Shown one piece after another: positions 10,101-17,818 of a stretch of 64,000 nt of DNA (its first letter is position 1; each line of letters begins with the position of its first letter). The stretch covers positions 4,901,001 to 4,965,000 of the forward strand of contig NZ_CP045644.1 in the NCBI RefSeq assembly GCF_009498455.1, in the 5' to 3' direction. The notes under the pieces were generated by a model. The model did no database searches. It was not told where the DNA came from and saw nothing but the letters and a program-made list of their open reading frames with translations. The stretch is from Variovorax paradoxus (GTDB lineage: Bacteria; Pseudomonadota; Gammaproteobacteria; Burkholderiales; Burkholderiaceae_C). The position numbers were made by a program, and so were the translations under genes.

Positions 10101-10463
10101 CGGGCGGCCGCGCGCGAGTTCATGCTCGATCCGCAACAGGCGCGCGGCGCCGCGGCGCTGGCCCAGCGCATCCGCGCGGGCGCCGGGGCCTGGGTGTGGG
10201 ACGATCGCAGCATCGACTGGCATGGCAATGAAGTCACGCTGGTCCACGAGGGCGATACCTTGCGCATCGATCGGCTGGTGCGCGAGCGCGCCACCGGCGC
10301 ATGGTGGATCCTCGACTACAAATCGGCCGCGCGCCCCGAACGGGACGCGGCCCTGATCGCACAGATGCAGCGCTACCGCGCTGCCGTGCAACATGCCTAC
10401 CCCGGTGCCACGGTGCGCGCCGCGTTCCTGACCGGGCAGGGCGAACTGGTGAATCTCGAATGA
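7191..10463 (+). CDS. AddA-like UvrD/REP-family helicase-nuclease
   Basis: This 1090-residue SF1 helicase has all the UvrD motifs in order: Walker A EACAGAGKTWML (near residue 35), a motif with AITFTKKAAGEM, Walker B LLIDEFQDTNPLQW, IVGDPKQSIYRFRRA, LTVHGAKGLEADTV and LYVATTRARERL. The C-terminus adds a RecB-type nuclease domain (WWILDYKS, about residue 1040). This is the AddA layout. The start at ATG 7191 overlaps the stop of the AddB-like gene; an in-frame ATG at 7134 is less likely. It should unwind and resect broken DNA ends with the AddB-like partner. Its stop overlaps the ATG of the next gene. Confidence 0.88.
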   Translation: MNGAAYEHNGRHVAREAFYTVACDPRRSVAVEACAGAGKTWMLVSRIVRALLEEGESACEPHEILAITFTKKAAGEMRERLDQWLALFAELDPAASQRELVMRGMTPEAAQAAVPRLQGLYRRLLEGGRPVQFRTFHAWFAGLLRNAPLAVLRELGLPANYELLEDDAEARTHTWRPFFEAVTGDARALADYYAVVATHGRSQTAKALGEALSKRVEFLLADAENAVAPFDVLYPTLQGLEVPTDALRGDAVRRRWLDRAAALGREANKTPQKAAEAIIDVFGNGEPAPETLTDALAVLRKTFFVASEDRLTKNLQKFPAAQEAETELQLLCAAQAQHAAWLYQQRMTRLTRLLITAFGEVKRAHGWVDMNDVEQAAQLLLGQSALSGWVQERLDARVAHLLIDEFQDTNPLQWQALYGWLSAYTGAGGSAPRVFIVGDPKQSIYRFRRAEPQVFIAAKKFVREGLGGELLNCDHTHRNARAVVGLVNSAMLAAQTAGEFDGYRAHTTERGDDGELLKLPAIDRDAVDTAAVAAPADDGMLHWRDSLVTPRVLPEEQLLQKECEQAARWVAQRIADGTPPRQIMVLARRRSRLSAMQDALRRRHIPVQQPEKNDLNDAPEVQDVVALLDALVSPAHDLSLARALKSPLFGIDDDTLVQLARCQRETPVASWFSLIQKGEGLPPVLIEAGVQLRRWQRWLMAMPPHDALDAIFHDGDVLAKFGAAVPAALRQSALANLRGLVAASLDIDGARFATPYALVRALRAGGVRAPTVAAPEAVQLLTVHGAKGLEADTVLMLDCDAPPPRAQTMGVLVEWKGSDSAPTRFVFLASEKTPPACAAALLEEEQHARHREELNGLYVATTRARERLVLSSVKPSRANEGSWWTRLEPLCEPTEADEPLVEASAAAEAGSATFAMKRLPAPLVAATGAVPEKKKAQDATVDARAAAFGQAMHRLLEWAVPGEALPPAHVRAAAREFMLDPQQARGAAALAQRIRAGAGAWVWDDRSIDWHGNEVTLVHEGDTLRIDRLVRERATGAWWILDYKSAARPERDAALIAQMQRYRAAVQHAYPGATVRAAFLTGQGELVNLE

Positions 10464-11698
10464 CTGTTTCTCCTACCGTCGCCGTCATCGGCGGCGGACC
10501 TGCCGGCCTGATGGCGGCCGAAGTGCTGAGCGCGTCCGGCGCGCAGGTGCACGTGTACGACGCGATGCCCTCGGTGGGCCGCAAGTTCTTGCTGGCCGGC
10601 CGTGGTGGCCTCAACCTCACGCACTCGGAGCCCTTCGATGCGTTCCTGACGCGCTTCGGCGAGCGTCGCGCCCAGCTCGAGCCGCTGCTCGCAAAGTTCG
10701 GTCCGCCGCAGGCGCGTGAGTGGGCGGCCGGGCTGGGCATCGAGACCTTTGTCGGCACCTCGGGACGCGTGTTTCCGACCGACATGAAGGCCGCGCCTCT
10801 GCTGCGCGCCTGGCTGCATCGCTTGCGCGCCGCGGGCGTGCAGTTCCACATGCGCCATCGCTGGGTGGGTGATGGGCCATTCGATGCGAACGCACTGCGC
10901 TTTGGGACGCCGACAGGCGAAGTCACGGCCAAGGCCGATGCGGTGGTGTTGGCGCTGGGCGGCGCGAGCTGGGCGCGCCTGGGCTCCGACGGCGCGTGGG
11001 CACCGTGGCTGCAGGCACAAGGCGTGGCGGTGGCGCCGCTGCTGCCCGCCAATTGCGGCTTCGACGGTGCGGGCTGGAGCGAACATTTTTCGAGCCGCTT
11101 CGCAGGGCAGCCCTTCAAGTCGGTCGCGATCGCCTTCACCGACAGCCAGGGGCGCCACTTTGCGCGCAAGGGCGAGTTTGTCGCGACGGCCACGGGCATC
11201 GAAGGCAGCCTGGTCTATGCGGCGTCGGCGCTGCTGCGGGACGAGATCGCGGCGAACGGCAGCGCGACGCTGCTGCTCGACCTGCTGCCCGATCGCAGCG
11301 CCGAGCAGGTGCTGGCCGCGGTGAAGCATCCGCGCGGCGCGCGTTCGTTGAGCAGCCACCTCAAGAGCCGGCTCGGCATCGAAGGCATCAAGGCCGGCGT
11401 GCTGCACGAAGCGCTGAGCAAGGAAGCGATGCAGGATCCGGCGCAGCTCGCCGCCACGATCAAGGCCGTGCCGCTGAAACTCGTCGCGACGCGCCCGGTC
11501 GACGAGGCGATCAGTACGGCGGGCGGCGTGCGCTTCGACGCGCTCGATCCGGCGCTGATGGCGACGGCGCTGCCCGGCGTGTTCGCGGCAGGGGAAATGC
11601 TCGATTGGGAGGCGCCGACGGGGGGCTACCTGCTCACGGCGGCCATGGCCAGTGGGGCGGCTGCCGCGCGCGGCGCGATCGCGCGGCTGGGGCTGTAG
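10460..11698 (+). CDS. FAD-dependent oxidoreductase, HI0933/TIGR03862-type flavoprotein
   Basis: The 412-residue protein has an N-terminal FAD-binding Rossmann motif (VAVIGGGPAGLMAAE), the family motif GRKFLLAGRGGLNLTHSE, and a C-terminal FAD motif (FAAGEMLDWEAPTGGYLL). These define the HI0933-like flavoproteins, whose TIGR03862 branch is common in Proteobacteria and has no established reaction. The start at ATG 10460 overlaps the stop of the helicase gene by ATGA, so the three genes 4639-11698 are translationally coupled. Why a flavoprotein is tied to a DNA-end-processing pair is not evident. Confidence 0.85.
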   Translation: MTVSPTVAVIGGGPAGLMAAEVLSASGAQVHVYDAMPSVGRKFLLAGRGGLNLTHSEPFDAFLTRFGERRAQLEPLLAKFGPPQAREWAAGLGIETFVGTSGRVFPTDMKAAPLLRAWLHRLRAAGVQFHMRHRWVGDGPFDANALRFGTPTGEVTAKADAVVLALGGASWARLGSDGAWAPWLQAQGVAVAPLLPANCGFDGAGWSEHFSSRFAGQPFKSVAIAFTDSQGRHFARKGEFVATATGIEGSLVYAASALLRDEIAANGSATLLLDLLPDRSAEQVLAAVKHPRGARSLSSHLKSRLGIEGIKAGVLHEALSKEAMQDPAQLAATIKAVPLKLVATRPVDEAISTAGGVRFDALDPALMATALPGVFAAGEMLDWEAPTGGYLLTAAMASGAAAARGAIARLGL

Positions 11699-11710
11699 CC
11701 GCAGGCGTAC

Positions 11711-12139
11711 TCAGCGGACGCAGGGCCAAAAGAACACCTGCTCGGGGTCGGCCGCATCGAGGTTGTCGATGTGGCCGCTCTCCCTGAACCCGGCTTCTTT
11801 CAGCAGCGATTGCATCGCCGCGTTGGAGCGGTTCGTGGAAGTGAAAAGCTTGGGGCGTTCGCAGATCGACTGGAAGTGATCGACGAGCTTCAGGCCGAGT
11901 CGCCTGCGACGAAACTTCTCTCCGACCATCAGCATCTCGATGAAGCCGCTGTCGAAGAAGTGGTGGTGCAGCACGCCGTAGGCGGCGATGTCGCCATCCA
12001 TCTCGATCACGTGGCAGAAGCGATCTTCGATCCAGCCTTTGATCTGCACGGCGCGGCGCGCATCGTGCGCGGCCACGGTGTCGAGGCGCACCAGCGCTTC
12101 GAGATCGCTGATACGGGCGGGCCGGATGTCCATGTTCAT
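11711..12139 (-). CDS. GNAT family N-acetyltransferase
   Basis: The 142-residue protein starts MNMDIRPARISDLEAL, the usual GNAT opening. It has an acetyl-CoA pyrophosphate-binding loop in GEKFRRRRLGLKLVDHF (about residues 73-89) and a C-terminal TNRSNAAMQSLLKEAGF segment. It should acetylate an amine from acetyl-CoA; the substrate is unknown. The frame is open upstream to 12268, into the SRP RNA, so the ATG at 12139 is preferred (12133 is an alternative). It is convergent with the flavoprotein gene (12-base gap). Confidence 0.8.
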   Translation of the reverse strand: MNMDIRPARISDLEALVRLDTVAAHDARRAVQIKGWIEDRFCHVIEMDGDIAAYGVLHHHFFDSGFIEMLMVGEKFRRRRLGLKLVDHFQSICERPKLFTSTNRSNAAMQSLLKEAGFRESGHIDNLDAADPEQVFFWPCVR

Positions 12140-12170
12140 GGCGGGCTGCGCGAAATTCTGGGAGGTTGAG

Positions 12171-12228
12171 GTGTCCGGGGTTGGTAACCCCTGGACACAG
12201 CGCGTGAGTTCTCTGAAAAGGAACTCAC
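12171..12228. other. Two strong hairpins between the SRP RNA and the GNAT gene
   Basis: Hairpin one pairs GTGAGTTC (12204-12211) with GAACTCAC (12221-12228). Hairpin two pairs GTGTCCGGGGTT (12171-12182) with AACCCC-T-GGACAC (12186-12198). Neither is followed by a T-run on the minus strand. They may define the 3' end or processing of the SRP RNA precursor, or the leader of the GNAT mRNA. Confidence 0.55.
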
Positions 12229-12246
12229 GGCTTCTAAATGTTAGGT

Positions 12247-12342
12247 TGACGAGCCTTACCCCTGGCACTGACTACGCAGTTAGGGCTGCTTGGTTCCCCA
12301 CCTGACCCGGTTGGCCACTTCACCATGCAGGGAGGCCCGTCA
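12247..12342 (-). ncRNA. ffs: 4.5S RNA, small bacterial signal recognition particle RNA
   Basis: On the minus strand the segment contains GGTCAGGTGGGGAACCAA followed by GCAGCC, the SRP domain IV hairpin where Ffh binds (consensus GGTCAGG-tetraloop-AAGCAGCC). The ends pair: GACGGGCCT (from 12341) with AGGCTCGTC (to 12248), with one G-U pair, giving a roughly 95-base closed rod. A TAGAAT -10 box (12354-12349) lies seven bases before the predicted 5' end. The RNA joins Ffh to form SRP, which targets membrane proteins co-translationally. Location next to dnaX is usual in these bacteria. Confidence 0.9.
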
Positions 12343-12454
12343 GGTTGCATTCTAACCGCGTGAATTTGTCCCCTTCGCCGGGGCGTGAATCATTTCGAGG
12401 GGGACGGGAAACAAGCGTGAAGTGACCCCCGCCGCGCCTTTTAGAATGCCCGCA

Positions 12455-14320
12455 ATGTCTTATCTCGTGCTCGCTCGCAAGTTCCGTCCGAAAACCTTCG
12501 GTGAGATGGTCGGTCAGGGGCATGTGGTCCAGGCGCTGGAAAACGCGCTGACGACGCAGCGCCTGCACCACGCCTATCTGTTCACCGGCACGCGAGGCGT
12601 GGGCAAGACCACGGTGTCGCGCATCCTGGCCAAGTCGCTCAACTGCCAGGGCCCGGACGGGCAGGGCGGCATCACGGCGACGCCGTGCGGTGTGTGCCAG
12701 GCCTGCCGCGACATCGATTCGGGCCGCTTCGTCGACTACACCGAACTCGATGCGGCCTCCAACCGCGGCGTCGATGAAGTGCAGTCGCTGCTCGAACAAG
12801 CCGTCTACAAGCCGGTGCAGGGGCGCTTCAAGGTCTTCATGATCGACGAAGTGCACATGCTCACGAACACCGCGTTCAACGCGATGCTCAAGACGCTCGA
12901 GGAGCCGCCCGAGTACCTCAAGTTCGTGCTGGCCACGACCGATCCGCAGAAGGTGCCGGTGACGGTGCTGTCGCGCTGCCTGCAGTTCAACCTGCGGCCA
13001 ATGGCGCCCGAGACGATCCTCGAACACCTGACAGGCGTGCTGCAGACCGAGCAGGTGCCGGCCGAGCCGCAGGCGCTGCGTCTGCTGGCGCGCGCCGCAC
13101 GCGGTTCGATGCGCGACGCGCTCTCGCTCACCGACCAGGCCATCGCGTTCGGCAACGGCGAACTGCTCGAAACCGGCGTGCGCCAGATGCTCGGCAGCGT
13201 CGATCGCGGCCATGTGTTCCGCCTCATCGAGGCGCTCGCACAAGGCGACGGCAAGACCGTGGTCGACACTTCCGAGGCGCTGCGCCGCGACGGCATGTCC
13301 GCCGCGTCCACGCTTGAAGAAATGACGTCGGTGCTGCAGGCCATGGCGGTGCTGCAGGCCGTGCCCTCGCGCGCCGAATCGGCCGACGCGGCCACCGATC
13401 CTGACGCGGCCGACACGGCCCGCCTGGCGTCGCTGATGCCCGCCGACGAGACCCAGCTGCTCTACAGCCTGTGCCTGCACGGGCGCGGCGAGTTGGGTTT
13501 GGCGCCCGACGAGTACGCGGCACTGACCATGGTGCTGTTGCGGCTGCTGGCCTTCAAGCCCTCCCACACGGCCGCTTCGACGGCCTCCACGGAAAAAAAA
13601 ACTCTGAATGACGCCGGCAGCGCTGCGCCGCGGGCTCCCGCGCGCGAAGCCGCCCCGGTTTCCCGGCCTTCGGTGCCCGATTCGGCACCCGCTGCCGCGC
13701 CTTCCACGCCCGCCTTTTCGCAGCAACCGCCCGCGCAGTCGATGCCGGCTGGCCAGCGGCTGACGGTGGTCGATGCCCCGCAGCGCCAGCCCATGCCCCG
13801 GCCTGCCGCGCAGGAGGCGTCGGACGCGCCCGCAGCCCATGTGGTCGGCGTGCCGATCCGCGTGCAGCCGCCGCCCGGCCAGCGCGACGTGCCGCGCGAA
13901 GAAGAACAGCGCAGCACCTACACCCCGATCCCGCCGAGCGAAGAGGGCGATTTCTGGCACGCCACGGTCATGCAGCTCATTGCTGCCGAAAGCGTGGCGG
14001 CGCTGGCGCGCGAGCTCGCGCTGCAGTCGCAGCTGGTGGCGCGCGACACCGACCAGTGGATGCTGCGCATCGAGCGCGAAACCCTCAACCAGCCGTCCAG
14101 CCGCGAGAAGCTCACGGCGGCGCTGCAGGGCCTCGGCCACAATGTGAGGCTGGCCATCGAGATCGGCGGCGTGGTCGACAGCCCGGCGCGCCGCAACAAG
14201 CAGGCCGCCGACGAGCGCCAGCGGGTGGCCGAGGAAGCCATTCGCAGCGACCCCGAGGTGCAGATGCTGATGCGCGACTTCGATGCGAAGATCGTGCCCG
14301 GATCGCTGAAGCCCCTCTGA
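12455..14320 (+). CDS. dnaX: DNA polymerase III subunits tau/gamma
   Basis: The 621-residue protein is the clamp-loader ATPase. It has Walker A GTRGVGKT (residues 45-52), a zinc module (C64, C78, C81, C84), the DExx motif MIDEVHML and the SRC sensor motif VLSRCLQF. A Pro/Ala-rich linker follows (about residues 380-490), then the tau-specific C-terminal domain that contacts the replicative polymerase and helicase. The start is [12 protein letters not shown] at ATG 12455; GTG at 12422 is in frame but not conserved. A TAGAAT box (12442-12447) ends seven bases before the ATG, so the mRNA may be nearly leaderless. A nine-A run inside the linker is a likely frameshift site (see separate entry). ybaB and recR follow, as in many bacteria. 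Confidence 0.96.
   Translation: MSYLVLARKFRPKTFGEMVGQGHVVQALENALTTQRLHHAYLFTGTRGVGKTTVSRILAKSLNCQGPDGQGGITATPCGVCQACRDIDSGRFVDYTELDAASNRGVDEVQSLLEQAVYKPVQGRFKVFMIDEVHMLTNTAFNAMLKTLEEPPEYLKFVLATTDPQKVPVTVLSRCLQFNLRPMAPETILEHLTGVLQTEQVPAEPQALRLLARAARGSMRDALSLTDQAIAFGNGELLETGVRQMLGSVDRGHVFRLIEALAQGDGKTVVDTSEALRRDGMSAASTLEEMTSVLQAMAVLQAVPSRAESADAATDPDAADTARLASLMPADETQLLYSLCLHGRGELGLAPDEYAALTMVLLRLLAFKPSHTAASTASTEKKTLNDAGSAAPRAPAREAAPVSRPSVPDSAPAAAPSTPAFSQQPPAQSMPAGQRLTVVDAPQRQPMPRPAAQEASDAPAAHVVGVPIRVQPPPGQRDVPREEEQRSTYTPIPPSEEGDFWHATVMQLIAAESVAALARELALQSQLVARDTDQWMLRIERETLNQPSSREKLTAALQGLGHNVRLAIEIGGVVDSPARRNKQAADERQRVAEEAIRSDPEVQMLMRDFDAKIVPGSLKPL
13592..13611 (+). other. dnaX: Probable programmed -1 frameshift site in dnaX (gamma subunit)
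   Basis: The dnaX frame reads GAA AAA AAA ACT here, with nine consecutive A residues (13593-13601). A -1 slip, or transcriptional addition of one A, gives AAC TCT GAA TGA, a stop at 13609-13611. The product would be about 385 residues, ending after the clamp-loader domains, the size of gamma. E. coli dnaX uses A AAA AAG in the equivalent place. Confidence 0.7.
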
Positions 14321-14393
14321 AGCCGGCGCCGCCCTCGCCGCATTTTTCGACCGTATTCTTTCCATCACCAACCCATCACAGACAGGACCAACG

Positions 14394-14726
14394 ATGTTCA
14401 ACAAAGGACAACTGGCCGGCCTCATGAAGCAGGCGCAGGCAATGCAGGACAACCTCAAGAAGGCCCAGGAAGAACTGGCGCACATCGAGGTCGAAGGCGA
14501 GTCGGGCGCCGGTCTTGTCAAGGTCGTCATGACCTGCAAGCACGACGTCAAGCGCATCACCATCGACCCCAGCCTGCTGGCCGACGACAAGGACATGCTC
14601 GAAGACCTCGTGGCTGCCGCCTTCAATGCCGCCGTGCGCAAGGCCGAGGAAACCAGCGAGCAGAAGATGGGCAAGCTCACGGCCGGCATGCCCGGTCTGC
14701 CCCCTGGCATGAAGCTCCCGTTCTAA
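14394..14726 (+). CDS. YbaB/EbfC family nucleoid-associated protein
   Basis: The 110-residue protein starts [27 protein letters not shown] and contains [25 protein letters not shown], the YbaB family core. It forms small dimers that bind DNA. The C-terminal [13 protein letters not shown] is the usual short Gly/Pro tail. It lies between dnaX and recR, eight bases before recR, in the conserved dnaX-ybaB-recR order, and is probably cotranscribed with them. Confidence 0.93.
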   Translation: MFNKGQLAGLMKQAQAMQDNLKKAQEELAHIEVEGESGAGLVKVVMTCKHDVKRITIDPSLLADDKDMLEDLVAAAFNAAVRKAEETSEQKMGKLTAGMPGLPPGMKLPF

Positions 14727-14733
14727 GCGAGGC

Positions 14734-15324
14734 ATGGCAGACGCCAGTTCGCTCGATGCGCTGGTCGATGCGCTGCGCCGGCTGCCCGGTGTCGGCGTCA
14801 AGTCGGCCTCGCGCATGGCGTTCCACCTGCTGCAGCACGACCGCGAGGGCGCGCAGCTGCTCGCACGCGCGTTGCAGCAGGCGGCAGGCCAGGTGCGGCA
14901 TTGCGAGCTGTGCAACACCTTCACCGAAGCGCCGATCTGCCATGTCTGCATGGACTCGCGGCGCGACGGCTCCAAGCTGTGCGTGGTCGAGACACCGGCC
15001 GACCAGGCGGCGCTCGAACGCACGGGCGCCTTTCGCGGCTACTACTTCGTGCTCATGGGCAAGCTCAGTCCGCTCGATGGCATCGGGCCGAAGGACATCG
15101 GCCTGCAGAAGCTGTTCGACCGCGCGCGCGACGGCACGGTGAGCGAGGTCATCCTCGCGACCAACTTCACGGCCGAAGGCGAGGCCACCGCGCACGTGAT
15201 CGGCGAAGCGCTCAAGCAGCACGGGCTCACCGTGACGCGCCTCGCGCGCGGCGTGCCGGCCGGCAGCGAGCTCGAGTACGTCGACCTCGGCACCATTGCG
15301 CACGCACTGGTCGATCGCCGCTGA
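14734..15324 (+). CDS. recR: Recombination protein RecR
   Basis: The 196-residue protein has an N-terminal helix-hairpin-helix region ([20 protein letters not shown]), a four-cysteine zinc finger ([16 protein letters not shown], about residues 56-71) and a Toprim domain ([14 protein letters not shown] and [10 protein letters not shown]). With RecF and RecO it loads RecA onto SSB-coated gaps. Length and motifs are standard. Confidence 0.97.
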   Translation: MADASSLDALVDALRRLPGVGVKSASRMAFHLLQHDREGAQLLARALQQAAGQVRHCELCNTFTEAPICHVCMDSRRDGSKLCVVETPADQAALERTGAFRGYYFVLMGKLSPLDGIGPKDIGLQKLFDRARDGTVSEVILATNFTAEGEATAHVIGEALKQHGLTVTRLARGVPAGSELEYVDLGTIAHALVDRR

Positions 15325-15380
15325 CACTCGGCCTGTTCAAGGCCGCGTCCGTTCTTCCTTTGGTTGTTGTTGTCGTCACC

Positions 15381-15773
15381 ATGACCCTCTCCTTGCTCAC
15401 CGTCGCCTACTGGTGCGTGTTCGTCGCCTGCGGCCTGCCGTACCTCGCGGCATGGATCGCGAAGGCCGGCAACTTCGGTCCGCGCGACAACCTGCAGCCG
15501 CGCGACTGGGCGGCCAAGCAAAGCGGCTGGCGCGCACGTGCCAACAGCGCGCAGGCCAACAGCTTCGAAGGCCTGCCGTTCTTCATCGGCGCGGTGCTCA
15601 TTGCGCACCAGCTCGGCGTGGCGCAGGCGCGGCTTGACATGCTCGCGGTGGCCTACGTGGTGCTGCGCGTGATCTACCTCGGCCTGTACATCCGCGGTGC
15701 GGCGAGTGCGCGCAGCGCAGTCTGGGCACTCGCGTTTCTGGTCAATATCGCGATACTTTTTCTGGCCCGATAA
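15381..15773 (+). CDS. MAPEG family membrane protein
   Basis: The 130-residue protein has about four hydrophobic segments. NFGPRDNLQPRDW and the motif RARANSAQANSFEGLPFFIGAV match the bacterial MAPEG group (membrane-associated proteins in eicosanoid and glutathione metabolism; Glu-x-x-x-Phe motif in the second helix). No substrate is known for this branch. ATG 15381 is chosen because hydrophobic segment one begins there; the frame itself is open further upstream inside recR. Confidence 0.8.
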   Translation: MTLSLLTVAYWCVFVACGLPYLAAWIAKAGNFGPRDNLQPRDWAAKQSGWRARANSAQANSFEGLPFFIGAVLIAHQLGVAQARLDMLAVAYVVLRVIYLGLYIRGAASARSAVWALAFLVNIAILFLAR

Positions 15774-15912
15774 CGCCTTGGCGAAGGCTTCTCCAGGAGG
15801 CCTTCATGCTTACGTGAAAACCCGCACGGGATGACCCCGATGCAGGCGGGCGGCGCGCACGCCTAAGCTCGATTCACCTTACAAAGAATCACAGAGCCCG
15901 CAGGACCGCGCC

Positions 15913-16950
15913 ATGCTTCATCGCAGAACCCTCATTTCCGCCTCCGCCGTCGCTGCCGCAGCGATTGCATTGCCGCGGGTCTTTGCGCAGCAGGCCAAGC
16001 TGGAGAAGACCAAGGTCTCGATCGCGGTGGGCGGCAAGGCGGCGTTCTACTACCTCCCGCTCACCATCTCCGAGCAACTGGGCTACTTCAAGGCGGAAGG
16101 GCTCGAGGTCGAGATCTCCGACTTCGCCGGCGGAGCGCGCGCATTGCAGGCGGTGGTGGGCGGCTCGGCCGATGTCTGCTCGGGTGCGTACGAACACACG
16201 ATCAACCTGCAGGCCAAGAACCAGTTCTTCCAGGCCTTCGTGCTGCAGGGCCGCGCACCGCAGATCGCGGTGGGCGTGTCGACCAAGAACCTGGCGGGCT
16301 ACACCGGCATCCAGGACCTGAAGGGCAAGAAGATCGGCGTCTCGGCGCCGGGCTCCTCGACCAACATGGTGGCCAACCTCGTGCTTTCGCGCGGCGGCCT
16401 CAAGGCCAGCGACGTGAGCTTCATCGGCGTGGGCGTGGCGGCCGGTGCGCTCACCGCGCTGCGCTCGGGCCAGATCGACGCCATCAGCAACACCGACCCG
16501 GTGATGACGATGCTCGAGCAGAAGGGCGACGTGAAGATCATCAGCGACACGCGCACGCTCAGGGGCACCGAGCAGGTGTTCGGCGGGCCGATGCCCGCGG
16601 CCTGCCTCTACGCGCCGACCGACTTCATCCAGAAGCATCCCAACACCTGCCAGGCGCTGGCCAATGCGATCGTGCGCGGCCTCAAGTGGCTGCAGACGGC
16701 CGGGCCGGGCGACATCATCAAGACGGTGCCCGAGACCTACCTGCTCGGCGACCGCGCGCTGTACCTCGCGTCGTTCGACAAGGTGCGCGAGTCCATTGCC
16801 ACCGACGGCCTCGTGCCGGCCGAAGGGCCGAAGACGGCGCTCAATGCCATCGCGAGCTTCGACACTGCGGTGAAATCCGACAAGATCGACCTTGCCAGGA
16901 CCTACACCAACGATTTTGCAAAGCGTGCGAAAGACAGGTTCAAAGCCTGA
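15913..16950 (+). CDS. ABC transporter substrate-binding protein, SsuA/TauA (NMT1-like) type
   Basis: The 345-residue protein has an export signal (MLHRRTLISASAVAAAAIALP) with an RR pair, so Tat export is possible. The mature part begins KTKVSIAVGGKAAFYYLPLT, then ISEQLGYFKAEGLEVEISDF and GGSADVCSGAYEH, the usual pattern of the sulfonate/nitrate/thiamine-precursor binding family. The ligand cannot be told from the sequence. It is the first gene of a three-gene importer, separated from the ATPase by a hairpin terminator that would favour excess binding protein. Confidence 0.88.
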   Translation: MLHRRTLISASAVAAAAIALPRVFAQQAKLEKTKVSIAVGGKAAFYYLPLTISEQLGYFKAEGLEVEISDFAGGARALQAVVGGSADVCSGAYEHTINLQAKNQFFQAFVLQGRAPQIAVGVSTKNLAGYTGIQDLKGKKIGVSAPGSSTNMVANLVLSRGGLKASDVSFIGVGVAAGALTALRSGQIDAISNTDPVMTMLEQKGDVKIISDTRTLRGTEQVFGGPMPAACLYAPTDFIQKHPNTCQALANAIVRGLKWLQTAGPGDIIKTVPETYLLGDRALYLASFDKVRESIATDGLVPAEGPKTALNAIASFDTAVKSDKIDLARTYTNDFAKRAKDRFKA

Positions 16951-16965
16951 TTGCGAACGTCCAGC

Positions 16966-16989
16966 AACCCGGCTCCGGCCGGGTTTTTT
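16966..16989 (+). terminator. Intra-operon terminator between binding protein and ATPase genes
   Basis: A 7-bp stem (AACCCGG, loop CTCCGG, CCGGGTT) continues into a run of T (16984-16989). The Shine-Dalgarno sequence GGAG of the ATPase gene follows directly. Partial termination here would lower ATPase and permease expression relative to the binding protein. Confidence 0.75.
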
Positions 16990-17002
16990 CTTCCGGAGCG
17001 CC

Positions 17003-17818
17003 ATGTCCGACTACGCCCTCGAACTCCTCTCCATCCGCTGCACCTTCCATTCGAAGGACGACCCGGGCCAGCGCTACACGGCGGTGGACGACACCACGCT
17101 GCGCATCGGCGCGGGCGAGTTTGTCTCCGTCGTCGGGCCCACGGGCTGCGGCAAGTCGACACTGCTGAATGTGGGCGCGGGGCTGCTCGAGCCGTCGTCG
17201 GGCGGGGTGAAGGTCTTCGGCCAGGCGCTCACGGGCGTCAACAAGCGCGCCGGCTACATGTTCCAGACCGAGGCGCTGATGCCGTGGCGCAGCGCCATCG
17301 ACAACGTGAAGGTGGGGCTGCAGTACCGCGGCGTGCCCGACGCCGAGGCGCAGGCGCAGGCCGAGGCCTGGCTCTCGCGCGTGGGCCTCACGGGTTTCGG
17401 CGACCGCTATCCGCACCAGCTCTCGGGCGGCATGCGCAAGCGTGTGGCGCTCGCGCAGACGCTGGTGCTCGACCCCGACATCATCCTCATGGACGAGCCC
17501 TTCAGCGCGCTCGATGTGCAGACGCGACAGCTGATGGAAAACGAAGTGCTCGAACTCTGGAGTGCGAAGAAGAAGGCCGTGCTCTTCATCACGCACGACC
17601 TCGACGAGGCCATTGCAATGAGCGATCGCGTGGTCGTGCTGTCGGCCGGCCCGGCGACACGGCCGATCGGCGAGTTCGTGATCGACCTGCCGCGTCCGCG
17701 CGACGTGGCCGAGGTGCGCACGCAGCCGCGCTTCGTCGAGCTGCACCGCCAGATCTGGGAGGTGCTGCGCGACGAGGTGCTCAAGGGCTACGCGCAGCAA
17801 CTGAGAAAGGCCGCATGA
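17003..17818 (+). CDS. ABC transporter ATP-binding protein, SsuB/TauB type
   Basis: The 271-residue protein has Walker A GPTGCGKST (about residues 45-53), the Q-loop in YMFQTEALMPW, the signature LSGGMRKRVALAQ and Walker B IILMDEPFSALD, then H-loop FITHDLDEA. The MFQ...LMPW segment is typical of the nitrate/sulfonate/taurine importer ATPases. ATG 17003 follows a GGAG ribosome site. Its stop overlaps the permease start. Confidence 0.92.
   Translation: MSDYALELLSIRCTFHSKDDPGQRYTAVDDTTLRIGAGEFVSVVGPTGCGKSTLLNVGAGLLEPSSGGVKVFGQALTGVNKRAGYMFQTEALMPWRSAIDNVKVGLQYRGVPDAEAQAQAEAWLSRVGLTGFGDRYPHQLSGGMRKRVALAQTLVLDPDIILMDEPFSALDVQTRQLMENEVLELWSAKKKAVLFITHDLDEAIAMSDRVVVLSAGPATRPIGEFVIDLPRPRDVAEVRTQPRFVELHRQIWEVLRDEVLKGYAQQLRKAA

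Noticed and set aside
6981-10394. 1137-codon minus-strand frame opposite the AddA-like helicase
   Set aside because: The helicase on the plus strand has all SF1 motifs. The antisense frame shows no motif and a His/Gln/Arg-rich composition.
12320-14710. 796-codon minus-strand frame opposite dnaX and ybaB
   Set aside because: It is an antisense shadow overlapping the SRP RNA and two well-identified genes.
15783-15807. Inverted repeat GAAGGC...GCCTTC after the MAPEG gene as a terminator
   Set aside because: The stem is only six base pairs with a long loop and no T-run follows.
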